A stretch of 64,000 nucleotides of DNA from Lethocerus indicus (taxonomy: Eukaryota; Arthropoda; Insecta; Hemiptera; Belostomatidae). The stretch spans positions 3,658,001 through 3,722,000 of the forward strand of contig JACDQD010000004.1 of NCBI GenBank assembly GCA_019843655.1, read 5' to 3'. Numbering within the stretch: the stretch's first letter is position 1; the number at the start of each line of letters is the position of its first letter. Below are positions 34,761 through 47,480 of the stretch, piece by piece. A program made the translations under genes and the position numbers. The notes under the pieces are model-generated. The model saw only the letters and a list, made by a program, of their open reading frames with translations. It had not been told where the DNA came from and did not search any database.

Positions 34761-37020
34761 ACTAAAGTTCGTTGGGTTCACTTGCACCGATTAACTAGAT
34801 TACTAAAAATAAACCTTTTTCAATACATTTTGAATCAACAGTACTCATATCGTATTTGTCTGTAATACTGGAAAAAACGTGAGACCAGTACATTTAATAG
34901 AAAAGTAACTGTGTAATATTAAATACTAGAGGAGGAGTTTCATTTGGTTCATTTGGATAAACTTACGGAATAATTATATATTATTAATATATATTTGACT
35001 CTTTTGTGACTGCAACTACTAAGAGTTCCTTTTGATTAGTTGGTAATACTGTATTTACAATTATTTCATTAATTTTATCCCGGTAATATTGTTGTATAAG
35101 CCCGAGTAAATGCGGAATAGTATTTAGTCTCAATTTAATATATTATGCCAGACAGTTATATAATCCCATTTTATTTTGATAAATTGTAATATATTAAATT
35201 TGATTTTGTCTCTTTGGCGAAGAAGACTTGCAGTGAGGGTATTAACGAATTTCACTAATATTTGCATTGAATTTTACTTGGGTGTAAAAATATCATATGT
35301 TAACCTGTTGCCGAAGAAGACGGCTAAGCGAGCTATTGAGAATCTGTGAATATGTGTTTAATATTTAGATATATTAAATTACATACTGTGCGTATGGAAA
35401 TTTTCAGATTTCCAGAATCTTCAGACGTGATATCACTTTTTAGTTTGGGTTTTGTCTATTTTAAATTTTACTGATTTTTACCGGGATCTGCATGCGTACA
35501 AAACGGCCGCTCTTAATATGTTTATTTTGTAAATAAAGTTAATGCCGATATTTTCCTCTATCAGTGGACATAGGTTGGTAAAAAAGGAAATCCCTCCTGT
35601 TAATTTCTAGATCTTTGGATACGCCCCTAAGGGTCACAGATGACGATTCATTTGCCGGTGAATAATGCTTGTTTTATTATGTTACGTTCATGTCGCGGGC
35701 TTTCAGTTATAACGTATGAGTCAGACATTTATACATAATTACCAGAATTGCGTCACCGTTTAATAATTCGACTGTTTTCACGAAGGCCTCTGCGAGAACT
35801 GGGCGCGGAGATGTATCAGACACAAGGCCTTCTCAAAAGGATAGAAGGGATACAATTATTTATAACTTATTACTAATAGTGGCAGCATTTTTATTTTACC
35901 TCTTCTATTTTATATTTTATATTATATATTCTTCTATTTTCTTTTACATCTTTTCGTGTTTTGAATTACTCTTGAAAATAATTATCTAAAATTGGAATTA
36001 ATTTTTAGGAACTTGTCTTTGTTTTTAGTTTCCGCAGATCGATGTAATTAATTCATAAAAATAAATTTGGTAATGACTATTTCCCTTGAAGTTATGTGAT
36101 TCCCCTAAACGATAGTTTTGAATATAAGATTTTCTGGATCCATGTTAATTAAACATAATTATCTGGCTATGTTCTTAATTCTTATATATTATGCATATAT
36201 ATTATGTTAGGTTTACTGTATTAAATTCATTTTTGAACAGTCATATGGTAAACTGGCTTGGGAATGTGAAACGTGAAATAATACTGAAACTATTTCCGGT
36301 CGTTTTAAAAAAATCGATAAAGGACGATACGGATTATCAAAATTCGATTTTATTGAATAATAACGTACAGTATTCAAGTTAAATTAAACTGCCTAATAAG
36401 TAATGTACCGGGAGCTCATTGAATGGACGTCAAGTTTGAATAACTCAAATACGGACTCGAAACCGGCCAATGTGTATCGCCCAAGTTTACAATCCGCTGT
36501 TGAAGTTTATAATTTACTAGACGCCAATTTGATGAAGTGGACACGGAAAACTAAGCGAGAGGGAGATTGACAAAAACTTGGTGTACGGAATTGATTTAGA
36601 GGGAGAAACTGATCGGTGATAAGAGCGGAGGGGAATTCCACTTTCCTTTCTTAAATAGCCTCAATCTGAGGTCAAATTTTCTGATCCATTACAATCGGTT
36701 TGATGAAACGAGATTGTAATCCATATTAGCATATCACCCATTTGATTTATCTCATCCACCCGCTTTTTTCATCTTATGCTAAATTTCCTTCGGCCACTCG
36801 CCCTTTTCAATATTATTCTTGGACTAATACAATGAGGTTACGCGAGTCGACCGCCTTCCAATATAAAATCATGCCAGTGATAATAAATCGAATCTTTCGA
36901 TATTGGAAAGATTGAAATTACAAGATACTGAAATCCTGTTAACTTCATTTACTCAAGACGGAATCTCCGTCTCCGGATAATAAATAATACAGTATCGTAG
37001 TACTTTAAATGTTCCATGCA
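34761..37020. other. AT-rich noncoding stretch
   Basis: AT-rich throughout, with T-rich low-complexity sequence at 35885-35950. CGAAGAAGAC is repeated at 35218-35227 and 35312-35321. An 8-bp inverted repeat lies at 36891-36913, which is not unusual by chance. No gene is visible. Confidence 0.7.
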
Positions 37021-39880
37021 AATTTAATACGAGAACTCGTCAGGTAGGATGTGGCCGGTGGTAAGATTGTGAAGGGAAAACCGACCAGAAAAGCATTCTC
37101 ATTCACAGTGACCCCAGAATCTCGGCGGATTATTGGAAGCCTCAATCACTCCCTTTGTGCTCTGGGTAACGACCGATTGACGACTGGCACCGAGATATAA
37201 ATGACGATGGAACATGGTGAGGGTGATAAGAGAGTGAAGGGGACTGGAAATGAGAGAAGGAGAAATGAGGGAAAGGGAAGGGGAAGGAATGCGAAGAGGA
37301 AGTGAAGAAAAACAAGAGTGGGAGTACAGAAAAATTATTGCCATGTTTGTCCTCCACAACTCTGTAGTGCTACAATTCTTGTTGATCATTTGGCTAATTC
37401 ATTCGGCGTAGGTTCACTCATGTGTCAATTACTGAAAGGTTTCTTGGAAATACGCATGTCTTCAAGTTTTAGACTTAGTTATTATCGTTCAGTCATTTAT
37501 AATACATATATAATATAATCTTCAACATAAAATAAAAAATGATTGACTCTATAGGCAATAGTACATTTTTCATTTACCCTTACGATATTTGTAAGGCAAC
37601 CCATAGGAAAACAATCGACAGCGAAACTTCTAAATGTAAAGTAGGTGTACAAATTCCGCTGAAATGAGTCGATGATAACCGAAAATTATTTTATCTTTAA
37701 GTAACGCCATTTTGATTTAGATCGGATAGTAATTCTTGTTAACGCTATTTTATTTTAAAATACGCAGATAAACGAAATATAATTCATTCGCTTTACATAT
37801 CCCCTCGTTGTTCAAATGGGTGATGGCCATCAATTAAACGTCAAGAATAGGCCGATAATTCGTTTAATATTTAGATAACGCCCGATTACTCGACGATTCC
37901 GATCAGAAATCGATCAATTAAATTATTTAAGGTACCGGACAGGCACTTCACACCTGCTGCTACACTCGACAAGAATTTCTGACGTCGTAGGCGTCGGCTG
38001 AGTGGTCTGTCACCTTAAGGTGGGAAAGATTTATTGAGACGCATATTGGGGTCAAAATATTCACCGATATCATCATTCTGAGGGCAGGCTCCCAAGACTA
38101 AAATGTTACGTATGAAATTATTTATTTCAGTGGACTATATATTCAATAACTTTCGTGTGCAATAAAATAAAGCGCCACAATGTTCATTTCACCAAAGAGA
38201 CTCAGACCCCTCGGGATTGTCATTATTCCACTTATTAAGAAGCCCGCTCCGATAAGCGGATAACAGCTACTCAGTAATGTAATAAACAAGGGTGACTAAA
38301 ATATTATTTAAAACACTGATCTAATTAATTGTAGGAAGAAAGGAATTTTCAAAATAATATGTAGGCGGAAAATAAAATACCCTCAATTCATATACCCCTA
38401 AGACGGTTACTCTCCCATTTATAATTATGAACTTGCCAAAGTGATTCGAGTCTTTTAGTTACAACCAAAGTTTATAAGTTATTACTACTACATTAAAGAA
38501 AGTATATTGTGTTTTATTTCGAATTCTGCTCCATAAACATATTAGAGTCGGCAAACTCAGAAAGTATTTTGAAATTAGGTATGTAGCGCTACAGGCGGGA
38601 GTTTATTAATTAATTCACCTGGAAATGATTGACAGCAACTTGCACTCGATGATGAACGACCACCATAATTTACTCTCTAATAATGCGGTGAGTTCAACTG
38701 GGCGGTTAAGTTCTCTCCGCCAATAACGCTCGGGAAGTGCTTTCAACGCCGTTGAAGCGAAACTGAGGCCGGCAGTCGGCATCCAACCGACAGACTGCGA
38801 AAAGAGCCGTTTCCCTTAAAAGTTTTATCAAGAGTACGTTAATCGGCTAGGGGTTGGCCAAGATTCCGGATTGGCTGAGCTTTAGGGGTTGATCCGACAG
38901 AAAACGTAGAGGTGAGAGAAGAGAGCTGTTTTTTCATTTCAACCTTTTTTTTCATCCCCTTTGTGATTAGGACGGCTTTAGAACCACTTATCTGGAATCG
39001 CCAGGGTTTCGGAAATCTCTTCCCTCCGACCGAATTGAGAAAAAGGCGGATAATTTGAAACACTGAACCTCCAGATAAAAAAAGGAGTGAAAAATACCTT
39101 ATTCGAATAAAAATTTTAAATTGGCATTATGTTATTATCGAGTAATAATCATTATCCTACTAATATTGTTTCGAATAAAAAAATATCGATTAGAAGGTAT
39201 ATTCGGATATTATATCCGGTTTCTTCGCTACGACGATATTTGTTTCATTTACTGTGCGCTTTGTGTTTTACTGTGCCTGAAACGAGTCTGAGGGGCCCGA
39301 GTCGTCTACTGAGTTTTATATCTTCAAATAAATTATACAAGGGAACTCCGGAGAGCGGAATTACACCAGAATTGTACTCCCCGCGGATTGTTCTCTCTAT
39401 TTTACCCAACGGGCGCTCCAATTGAAAAATCTTCAAATCTGGCAACGTCGTCAAGCCTTTCATATTTGGTAAGAACGTCCCGGCCAACAGCGTAACGATG
39501 TTACTGACTCGTAGAGCTGGCGACATATTTTCCCACAACGAGACTCAGTAACATATCGAATCATCCCGTAAAATAATCGACTTCTCATAAACCCTACTAC
39601 GGCTACTAAACTTCTGCCAACAAGGTTTCCAAAGGATGTTATAATAATGTCTTAAAGAAGATCGGATATCTATAGAAAATGTTGGCCGGAGTTACCGTTT
39701 CATGAATTACAGATATAAGTGAGATTTCACTCGTCATTATTTCTTGTGATATTCCACTTAGTCGAAATTCAATCACTTACGGTTGAATGACGACTCGGGA
39801 TATTATAATATAGGTCTGGAAAAGGTGTGGTATATTAAAGTGTAGTAGTCTGTACAAAATAAATCCGAGGGATTCGGTCG
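37021..39880. other. Mixed noncoding stretch with a purine tract
   Basis: A long purine-rich tract lies at 37217-37325. GC-richer patches at 38620-39060 and 39230-39560 are open on both strands without recognisable products. TTCAACG/CGTTGAA is inverted around one C at 38742-38756, and CACCTTAAGGTG is a 12-bp palindrome at 38011-38022. No gene is supported. Confidence 0.65.
37217..37325 (+). repeat. Polypurine tract (AG-rich, + strand)
   Basis: About 90% of the bases in 37261-37320 are A or G, in an irregular GA/GGA pattern. Such tracts can form triplex DNA. The minus-strand frames across it are Ser/Phe/Pro-rich by composition only. Confidence 0.8.
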
Positions 39881-40180
39881 TACGGCGCCCAATTCGCGGC
39901 GCGCATATAACGAGATGCAAATCGTGCGCCGAATTTGCATCGAAAGCATTACGTTCTTTTTCACTTTTATCTTCGGTCAGAGTCGCGCCGATCGTTTAGA
40001 ACGGGCCCGGCGGTTAAACGGAGTGGGACAAATGTAATGAGCAATATAATGGCGTGCGGTGAATTCGCTGGAACGGGCCGCGCGATTTGTCACTCTTAGC
40101 GCTTTGAAAATACCGAACGAAATTCGTTGCCGATAAAGAGCAGTAAACGCGACAGAATTATTATGCCCAATTGTGTAAAA
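39881..40180. promoter_or_regulatory. GC-rich block with inverted POU octamers (candidate enhancer)
   Basis: A GC- and CpG-rich block between AT-rich flanks. It contains ATGCAAAT at 39915-39922 and ATTTGCAT at 39933-39940 in inverted orientation, and GAACGGGCC repeated near 40000 and 40072. Dense CpG words with exact octamer sites suggest a regulatory element, but function and conservation cannot be judged from one sequence. Confidence 0.3.
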
Positions 40181-42700
40181 CCGATTTCCACGAACTAAAT
40201 TAATATAGGTATGTATCTGCAGTCATATATCGCCAGTTACAGTAATTTCTCTCCGCCACTGGACGTTTCCTTCTGAAATTCTATCAGAAATTTGTGGCAG
40301 TATATTATCAACGATTTAAATACCACGTGTTCGGTACTGGCATGTAATTAATCGTATTTATATCGATCCTCTATGACTCATTTTGCACCCAAACGAGCGG
40401 GAGATATGAATCGGGGCAAACATTCAGCTCATGTTGACAAATGCGAATAATTACGTTCATTTAGTACTCATTCTGTTAATGTATTAAAGTGATCCATGAA
40501 CGGCATGATCGGAAATATATTAGAAGAGTTCCACCACAAAGGAACCGATAATCATTACCACACTCGTCGGGTAATATCCCTTCTGAAAAAGCGTGAGACG
40601 GTTCGTAATCCGTCTCGTTGGCCGCCCTGCTCAGGTACTCCATTTAAATAACACCGAGATGCAAACAGATCCGCTCTTTACAGAAGTATCCGGAAAGTTT
40701 ATCCAACTGAGAGCCTTTGGAAATTATGCAAATCCGCTTTCTCTGCTGTTTGAAAGAAGCGAAGAGACCCCGACCACTTAAAGAATGTCACAGCCCCATT
40801 AAACATTAATAGGTTTTAACCGTATCGATCGAAAGTTATCGGTATAGAATTGGCTTATTGCTAAACAGGTGCGTTACCTAAGTGTGAAACCTATATGTAT
40901 GCACTTAATAAGGCCCACCTTTATTCTCATTTTTCCTAACCAGGTTTTGAGTAAATTCAGGCGGTTTCGGAAGTTGCCGGCGGTAATAAGACTTGGATCT
41001 AAGGAAAGGATTACCTCGTTACATCTAAAGGCCTCATTTCGTGTATATTTTGTAAATTAAAGGTCACTCCTCATAATCCGTTTATAATTGAGCGACAGTG
41101 CTTTTTTCAACTGAGGGGCATGTGCTCGGCAAGTGAATTAAAATTCAAACGTACTCCATTCGGAAATGGGAGCTTTATAAAACTCGGACCGGTTGATTTA
41201 AACAGCACGAGTTCACCGTAGGGGGTAATGAAGTGTTCCAGAAAATTGAAGCGGCGATTTAAAAGGTAAATACGGAGGAATTTCTGGGAACTATAGCCTA
41301 TATATTTGAAGATATAAAGAAGTTAATGGAACATCACTTAATTACTTCTTCCGAGCCACAATTTTTCTTCCCTACCTAGCATCTGAATGTTGACGGCATT
41401 AGAAATACATGTGTTCCTTCTGTTATATCGTGTAATACCTGGCGAGTATTTGTTGTTTCAACTGAGAATTAATTAAAAACGCAATTCCGAACAATATTTA
41501 AGTTCTGGAGTGGTGGGGAAGGTGGGGTGGGGTTAAGGGGGAGGGGGTTACTGCTAAGTGGAGATTGTTCATCGTCATTATGCTGATGAGATTGCCTCAT
41601 CAGTTCCGTTGGAAGGGGTCCTCATTTATAATTGCTTTCCAGACACCAATTCATATTTCATATTATGACTTTAAGGAGGGATGGTTCAACCCGAGCGGTT
41701 GTCCGTTGCTCTGGGCTGCGCGAAGTACCGTAAGCGTTATTGTACAAAAATTAGATTAATAGATTTTTATGTATAATTTTAAACTAGTTAACAAAAAATG
41801 TACGCATTTTAAATTAAATTTATGTAACGTCCAGAATAATTAATTTCTCCTACCTATATTATTTTTGCGAGGGTTTCTCCGTTATTTCTTTCGAGTATAC
41901 TATTATAAGCTTGGTCAGTGGCATTCCTTTATTAATATACTGGGACTAGGTTGCAGTTTGCCTCCTCATTCCTTGAGCAGGATAGCCAGGAAGCTTTCAG
42001 CTCCCTTTTGGTGTGAATGGCGGGGGATAAATCATCCGAATTAGAACTAAAAGTATCTACCTAAATCTCTCTTAAATTTCCACCCTTGTCCTTATTATTC
42101 GAGGCCCAGTTTGTTTCGGGATCGGAGATGAAACAATAATCTATATAAATCAGCGTTTTGGCTACACACGGTGGCAGTTAATTATGAGCGGCGTCAGGCT
42201 GTGTAATTAAGTTCAGGGAACTGTGTTCCGATTTGAGGCGCTCAATATCCGCAGAAGACTTCATTTGGCGGTTCCGCCTCTCAACCAGACCGCCCATTTA
42301 ATAACTCGGTTTCCCCAAACCAGTTAACAAACCGCCACCGCTCAGGTCCTGCCTGCATCCTAGCCTCCTAATTTTAGAGTTCTCTGCGTCTCCCAATCAT
42401 GGATTTATTATCTGCAGCGGTGAATCTTTGTCAGATTATTTCAGATACACTAGCAGTTTTACAGCTTACTGCTATGCTAACAGGGTGGGGAAAAGTATAC
42501 TATAATTAAATTATAATAATTTATTATAAACAAAACTAAATTTTATTTTTTGAAAAATACAAATAACGACATAACGATAATTTCCTCGAATAACTATATT
42601 ATGCGCAGAATAAATATTTCACGAAGGAATAGAAAGCATGACTGAGCGAACTGTCGGGATTAATTTGTTACATTAAATACGGAGATTTATAATACCATTT
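40181..42700. other. AT-rich noncoding stretch with a G-quadruplex motif
   Basis: Mainly AT-rich. A strong G-quadruplex motif lies at 41515-41547 and a moderately GC-rich part at 42180-42440. Frames of about 60 codons are not recognised. Another octamer-like word, ATGCAAAT, occurs near 40727. Confidence 0.65.
41515..41547 (+). other. G-quadruplex motif, five G4-5 runs
   Basis: Runs GGGG (41515-41518), GGGG (41524-41527), GGGG (41529-41532), GGGGG (41537-41541) and GGGGG (41543-41547) are separated by loops of 5, 1, 4 and 1 nt. This exceeds the usual requirement of four runs of three G with loops up to seven. Confidence 0.85.
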
Positions 42701-45160
42701 TCATCTCTAGCGACAAGGCTGTGTTGTTTGACCGGGCTAACTATTTCGGCCCTTGAAGACGGCAGCGGCACATCTTCCTCTTCTTCATTAAGTGTTTCAA
42801 ACGTACTTTTATGTGCCTCCGTCTCTGTTAATCAAAGGACTCAGTTCTGCGAGACAGTCAAGGCGGATCCAGAGGGGAAAACCTTCACGTTCTACAGTGA
42901 AAAGAATAATACTCTCTTGGTTCTGTTGATAACTACTCTAATATTAACTGTGTGATATTTACTCTCGTGGAGTAAATCCCCCCCTTTTCCACAAATACCT
43001 TAAACCTGGAATGACCATAATTTGAATTACGATATCCGGAAAGCGCACGAAGCGGACGTTGGATTCCGACTTCAATAAATATTTTAATATCGGGGATACG
43101 GAACCGATAAACAATCATGCATTTCCCGTCGTATGAGGGGGGTTGGGGGACGATAGTCGTGTTTGACTGTGAGGGCAACGGGCAAACATTCGGGCTGTTT
43201 GGACGCGAGGCCGATGATGAAAGACCTTATTTATTGTTGGGGGGGTGGCGCCCATGTAGGCGTTCGTACCATTTATTTTTTCTGCCGAATTGTTCTCTGT
43301 GACCGGTCGCTCTGTTTTTATTCCCGAAAAGTTTTTGACATTAATTGATATCGCAAATTCACGCGTCGGATCCCAATACAGAAGTTAGATTTTATTATCG
43401 TTAACAGGGTTTACCGGTGAAATATATTGAAGGGTTTATCCTGCAGAAATATAAAATAAAATAAGACAAAAATTAATAGACTGAAAAATAAAAGAAAATA
43501 AAATTAAACAAACTCTTGGAATTTCTTCAAACGTTCGTAATACGACATATATCATTCTTTAAAATCAAAGCATGAACGACTCGCGTGTGGTAAAAGTAAA
43601 ATTATGAGACAATGTAAAAATAACACGGAATTAAACAAGGCAAATTCAAACTTCACAATCTGATCTTGGCGTAGAACAGTACTCTAAAAGAGAACGAGAA
43701 CTAAAAGTGTCATTGGTAACACACCGATCCTTAGCATATTAAAACTGAGTACGTTCTCTCCTGCCAAATACTACCTTAACATCGGGGAAATTGGGACAAT
43801 TTGCTTGGACTCCTGGCGCGATATTCTATTTGTAACAGTAGCATATTGATAGCGAACTGAGTTATCTCGATTGCCACCAGAAATTACCGAAACGGAAATC
43901 AAGAAACTCGGAAATAAACAGTTGCTGAGCAGCTTCGAAACATGCGGGATATTTTGCAGGAAGATGGTGACCAACCAAACATAATTCCCCATTCACGGCG
44001 AATCATCCTGTTTGTACTGCTATAGCAACAAGATGAATTCGGTGGTAACAGGTTACGGCCCAACCATGTTTTGTCAATCGGGCTTCGGAACCGGCCGCCC
44101 GCCTGGCTTCACCTTAGATTCTAACTAGCCGTTTTACGAGTGTGGTATGATATGTAGAACTATCACTCATTCCCAAAATGATCCACTCTCTCAGCGGATT
44201 AGTTCATAAACGGGGATACGATGAAAAAAAACTAGGGTGTCGGCAAAAGAATTCAATTGGATAAGAGGAGGTACGTGAGGCCTTATTCCCCCGACTCACG
44301 TCCCAGTGCACCTATCGCCTGATACAATTTGGAAGGCGCCAGTATATTCTTCGGTATATATCCATTTCATTCACGAACGTGAACGCGCTCATTGTAAGGG
44401 CCACGCGTACGTGCGCCACACGCTCCCTGCTGCTGAAAATAGACAGGTGGAGCACGGGTAGAAATGTGAGAGGGAAACAGACCAGCCCGTAACAATAAGC
44501 ACTGCAAAATGTAATTCAATAAATGTATGTGCTAGAGTAAAGTCCCTTTCATGTTAGTAGAAAGAGACATTTTTACACGTCCCTATATGTGAAGCTTTTA
44601 CGCTCATTTTCAGTGGAGTGTCCTTTGTCTTACGTTGGGTGCGTTGAATTGTAGTTAACAAAAAGGCTCGTAATTGTGGGAAGATTCATTGCTGAAACAT
44701 TGTTAACAGCCTTCACCATTACCCGCACAATTATTTTCGCAATCATATTTTGGAGAAAATGATTGTTGGACATTGTTGAAAGAACCATTGTTGAATCCGT
44801 CCTCGTTGTCTTTTGTTTTTTCAGCCCGCAGGATGAGTGCTTTTTTAAGTTCCAGACCACTACGAAGCACCACCGAGAATTTCGTGACAATCGAACACGC
44901 AGTATAAGTATTTCCCCGTTTTATGAGAATCTAGAATGTTGTCTAGAATCTTTTGCAACTGCATCAAAGTACTATTCGTGAAGCCTTTATTAAAAGTTAT
45001 CCAGGTTTCGTGCAACATATTAACGAAAGTAACATTCGCGTGAAACGTTTAGAGCAATCTCGTTTATCTTGCTTTTTGACTAATATAATTGACGACTAAG
45101 TCTGATACATTTTCTGGTTCTTAAATAACACAAGTCCCTGAAAACTGGCTTACATATAAA
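42701..45160. other. GC-richer patch then AT-rich noncoding DNA
   Basis: 42701-43340 is GC-richer, with C7 at 42978-42984 and G7 at 43239-43245 in opposite senses. Several overlapping frames of 60-80 codons are open without recognisable domains. 44060-44470 is moderately GC-rich. TCTAGAAT occurs twice near 44930-44950. No gene is supported. Confidence 0.65.
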
Positions 45161-46681
45161 ATCCTGACCCCGCGTTCGTGATCTTATCAGTGACGGCGAC
45201 ACCGTTTAGTTCGTTAAACGCTTTCGACTCGTGCCGACATTTCGCAACAGTCGGAGAAATATTTTTGTATAATAATACCGGAAGCACGAGTACGAGGTAT
45301 AAGTTCGGACCAACGGCCTTTGGAGTGAAAACCTTCTTGATACTTATCTCTTTACTTAATTAATGGCCTTAAATCACAGTCGGAAAACTTTCTACGAAAT
45401 TTAAATAAGGAAATAAGTTTTAGCGCGAAGTCGACCTTTATTAAATTTTGGTATTTATGGCTAAATCGGAAGACAAGGGTCTTGTTTCTTTAACATGGAA
45501 TAACTAACGTTTAACAATTTAAACCTTCGGTTAATCATTTTGTGTCTGTATTCTCTCATTACTTTTGAAATACTCCAGCTTTGTTTACATAAACACAGCA
45601 GTACATAAAAGGTGTAGACTACAGAACTTGGGCTGCATTTTCCTCTTTCACTGCTTTTATTAGAACCAACGAGGGTTGGTGTCTGAAAATAATAACGCTT
45701 TTTTATATGCTCGGAACAAATGCTTAAACGTTTATGACATCAACCTCTGTCGACGTTGCTTTAGAGAAAGAAACTTGTTCAAATCTAAATGGTTTTCGAT
45801 TGTTTCCTGTCCAACTTGTTGCGACGGTGGAAGTGTTGAATACACTGCCGAACTCAGCTCTACAAATGATATCAATGTGGCCATTCATGCCCGTGGCAAA
45901 TCCCCGGTAAAGTTAATGTTTTAATAACTGTTCAATGTTTCCGAGTCTCGAGGGTTATTTAAAGTGGGAGAGTCTGTATTGTCTAGGCGGTATTGTTTGT
46001 GCTCTCCCATTCGAACGAAATTAAATAAACCCGAGAACGTTGGGCTGGAATTTTTTTCCAGTGCCTGCAATATCCCTAAGTGCTGTTCGCATTGTTACTG
46101 TCATCAGGGCGGAAATGTCTTTCCGAATGATCCAGTCTCATATTTCGCCGGTCACAGGAAAGTGAAGAAGTAGGAGAAGTCCGGGGTCCATTAGTTGAAT
46201 CAACTCGTCTTATTTCTTGGGAGTGTCCCCTCCCCCTATCAGAATAATAGATCTTAAATGCGCTTCTCTTGGCCTTCCGTAATAAAATAATGCCATCTCT
46301 TTTTATTTATCGAAAGCACTTATCCCTATCACCATTAGGCGGGTAAACAATGCTGGATTCCCGTAGAGAAATTGCTCACAGCCTCAAAGGACCCCACCCG
46401 AATTTTTTAGTCCCCAAATAGATGCGAAAAAGAAATTAATAAATGTGAATATCTGTATGGCGAAAATGCGAAATTTCGCAATTAGAGCTGGGTGGTGAGG
46501 ACGACCTAGTGATAACATAATAGTAGAACCTTGAAGGGGCCATTTGATCCTTTGGTCTTCGTTTTAAAGGATCGACTCCATTATGCACAAGTTACTTGGG
46601 CTCCGGGTGAAAATACAGACGGGTGGAGAAGAGAAAACCAGCCTGAAGAGAGGGCCGGGGGTTCGATTCCACCTTAATGGA

Positions 46682-46703
46682 GGGGTGGGGTGGGGGGTGA
46701 GGG
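46682..46703 (+). other. G-quadruplex motif with 1-1-3 loops
   Basis: Runs GGGG (46682-46685), GGGG (46687-46690), GGGGGG (46692-46697) and GGG (46701-46703) have loops of 1, 1 and 3 nt, a pattern associated with very stable parallel quadruplexes. Confidence 0.85.
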
Positions 46704-46970
46704 TTGAAACGGCCGTGTTTAGAACTCCATTAATGGGAAGGCTCCATTCCACCGCGAAGCCTTTCTTTTGCTCCCACCTGGCATTCTCCTTCTTGCCTTG
46801 ACACCAACTTCCCGTGTAGCTAATTAATCTGGCACCTCCAACTAAATGTGTTTATTGGGGACAAGCAAATACTTTGTCTAACTCTTTGTCTTCATTAAAT
46901 TACGAGTAAGTTATAAAATTTTGTTAAGGATAACTCCATAAAACCAACTGTTTTGGATAAACCACAATAG

Positions 46971-47043
46971 TTTGGGTTGGCAGTGGTAGAGCACTCCTCA
47001 GCTTGATTGGGGATGTGGAAGATCTCCGAAACCAGGAGGAGGT
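46971..47043 (+). pseudogene. Degenerate tRNA-like sequence (possible SINE head)
   Basis: TGGCAGTGGTAGAGCA at 46978-46993 strongly resembles a tRNA D-arm with A box. CTCCGAAACC at 47024-47033 is a diverged B box, matching about 8 of 11 consensus positions with the preceding base. The spacing from base 8 of the A-box side to the B box (about 45 nt) is that of a tRNA. Between them, CCTCA and TGGGG can form a five-pair anticodon-like stem with a seven-base loop. The acceptor and T stems do not pair well and position 33 is not T, so a working tRNA is unlikely. A tRNA-derived SINE head or tRNA relic is inferred. Confidence 0.3.
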
Positions 47044-47480
47044 CTCCTTATGGAGGTCAGGCCCCGTAGAATTTGTATTTCTGTCACTAGAATGCCATAA
47101 TTCTATCTTGAACTTCTCGAAACATTAATCGATTTATGGTTTCAGAAAACTTCCGGTATAAAAAGGCGAGGTCAAAATTCGATAGCTGGCAGTGGTTATT
47201 GGAAAAAGAAACAGGTCGCCCAGCTAGGGCGGCTCCAATTCCCTTCGTCGTTTTCCCTTTGTCTGTCGGCCTTCTCTTCTTTCATCCTTTGCCATTTTCT
47301 TTAGCCCTATCATATCGAAACCCGTCCCCAATGCCAGCGTTCGACATCGTGGTCGCCGAAGGTTGAAGATAAGTGCAATCATTCTAAGGTCCCCCGAATA
47401 CCGCTCACCAAGGGATAAATCAAGTTTTGCCCGATATGTCTGTTGGCTCCAGTCAACAATAGCCATCGAATAACCTCGAG

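Larger units (their letters stand above)
45161..47480. other. Mixed noncoding stretch with G-quadruplex and tRNA-like sequence
   Basis: Frames at 45676-45924 and 45964-46173 encode Cys-rich peptides, but both begin at non-ATG codons and show no ordered Cys/His spacing, so I do not call them genes. A G-quadruplex motif is at 46682-46703 and a degenerate tRNA-like sequence at 46971-47043. GC-richer patches at 46580-46830 and 47130-47480 are open on both strands. Confidence 0.55.

Noticed and set aside
36891..36913. AATCTTTC/GAAAGATT hairpin
   Set aside because: Eight-bp inverted repeats at such spacing are expected many times by chance in 64 kb.
46660..46670. Exact tRNA B-box word GGTTCGATTCC as a tRNA gene
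   Set aside because: The T stem has a mismatch, and no A box or D arm lies at the required distance upstream, so no tRNA can be drawn.
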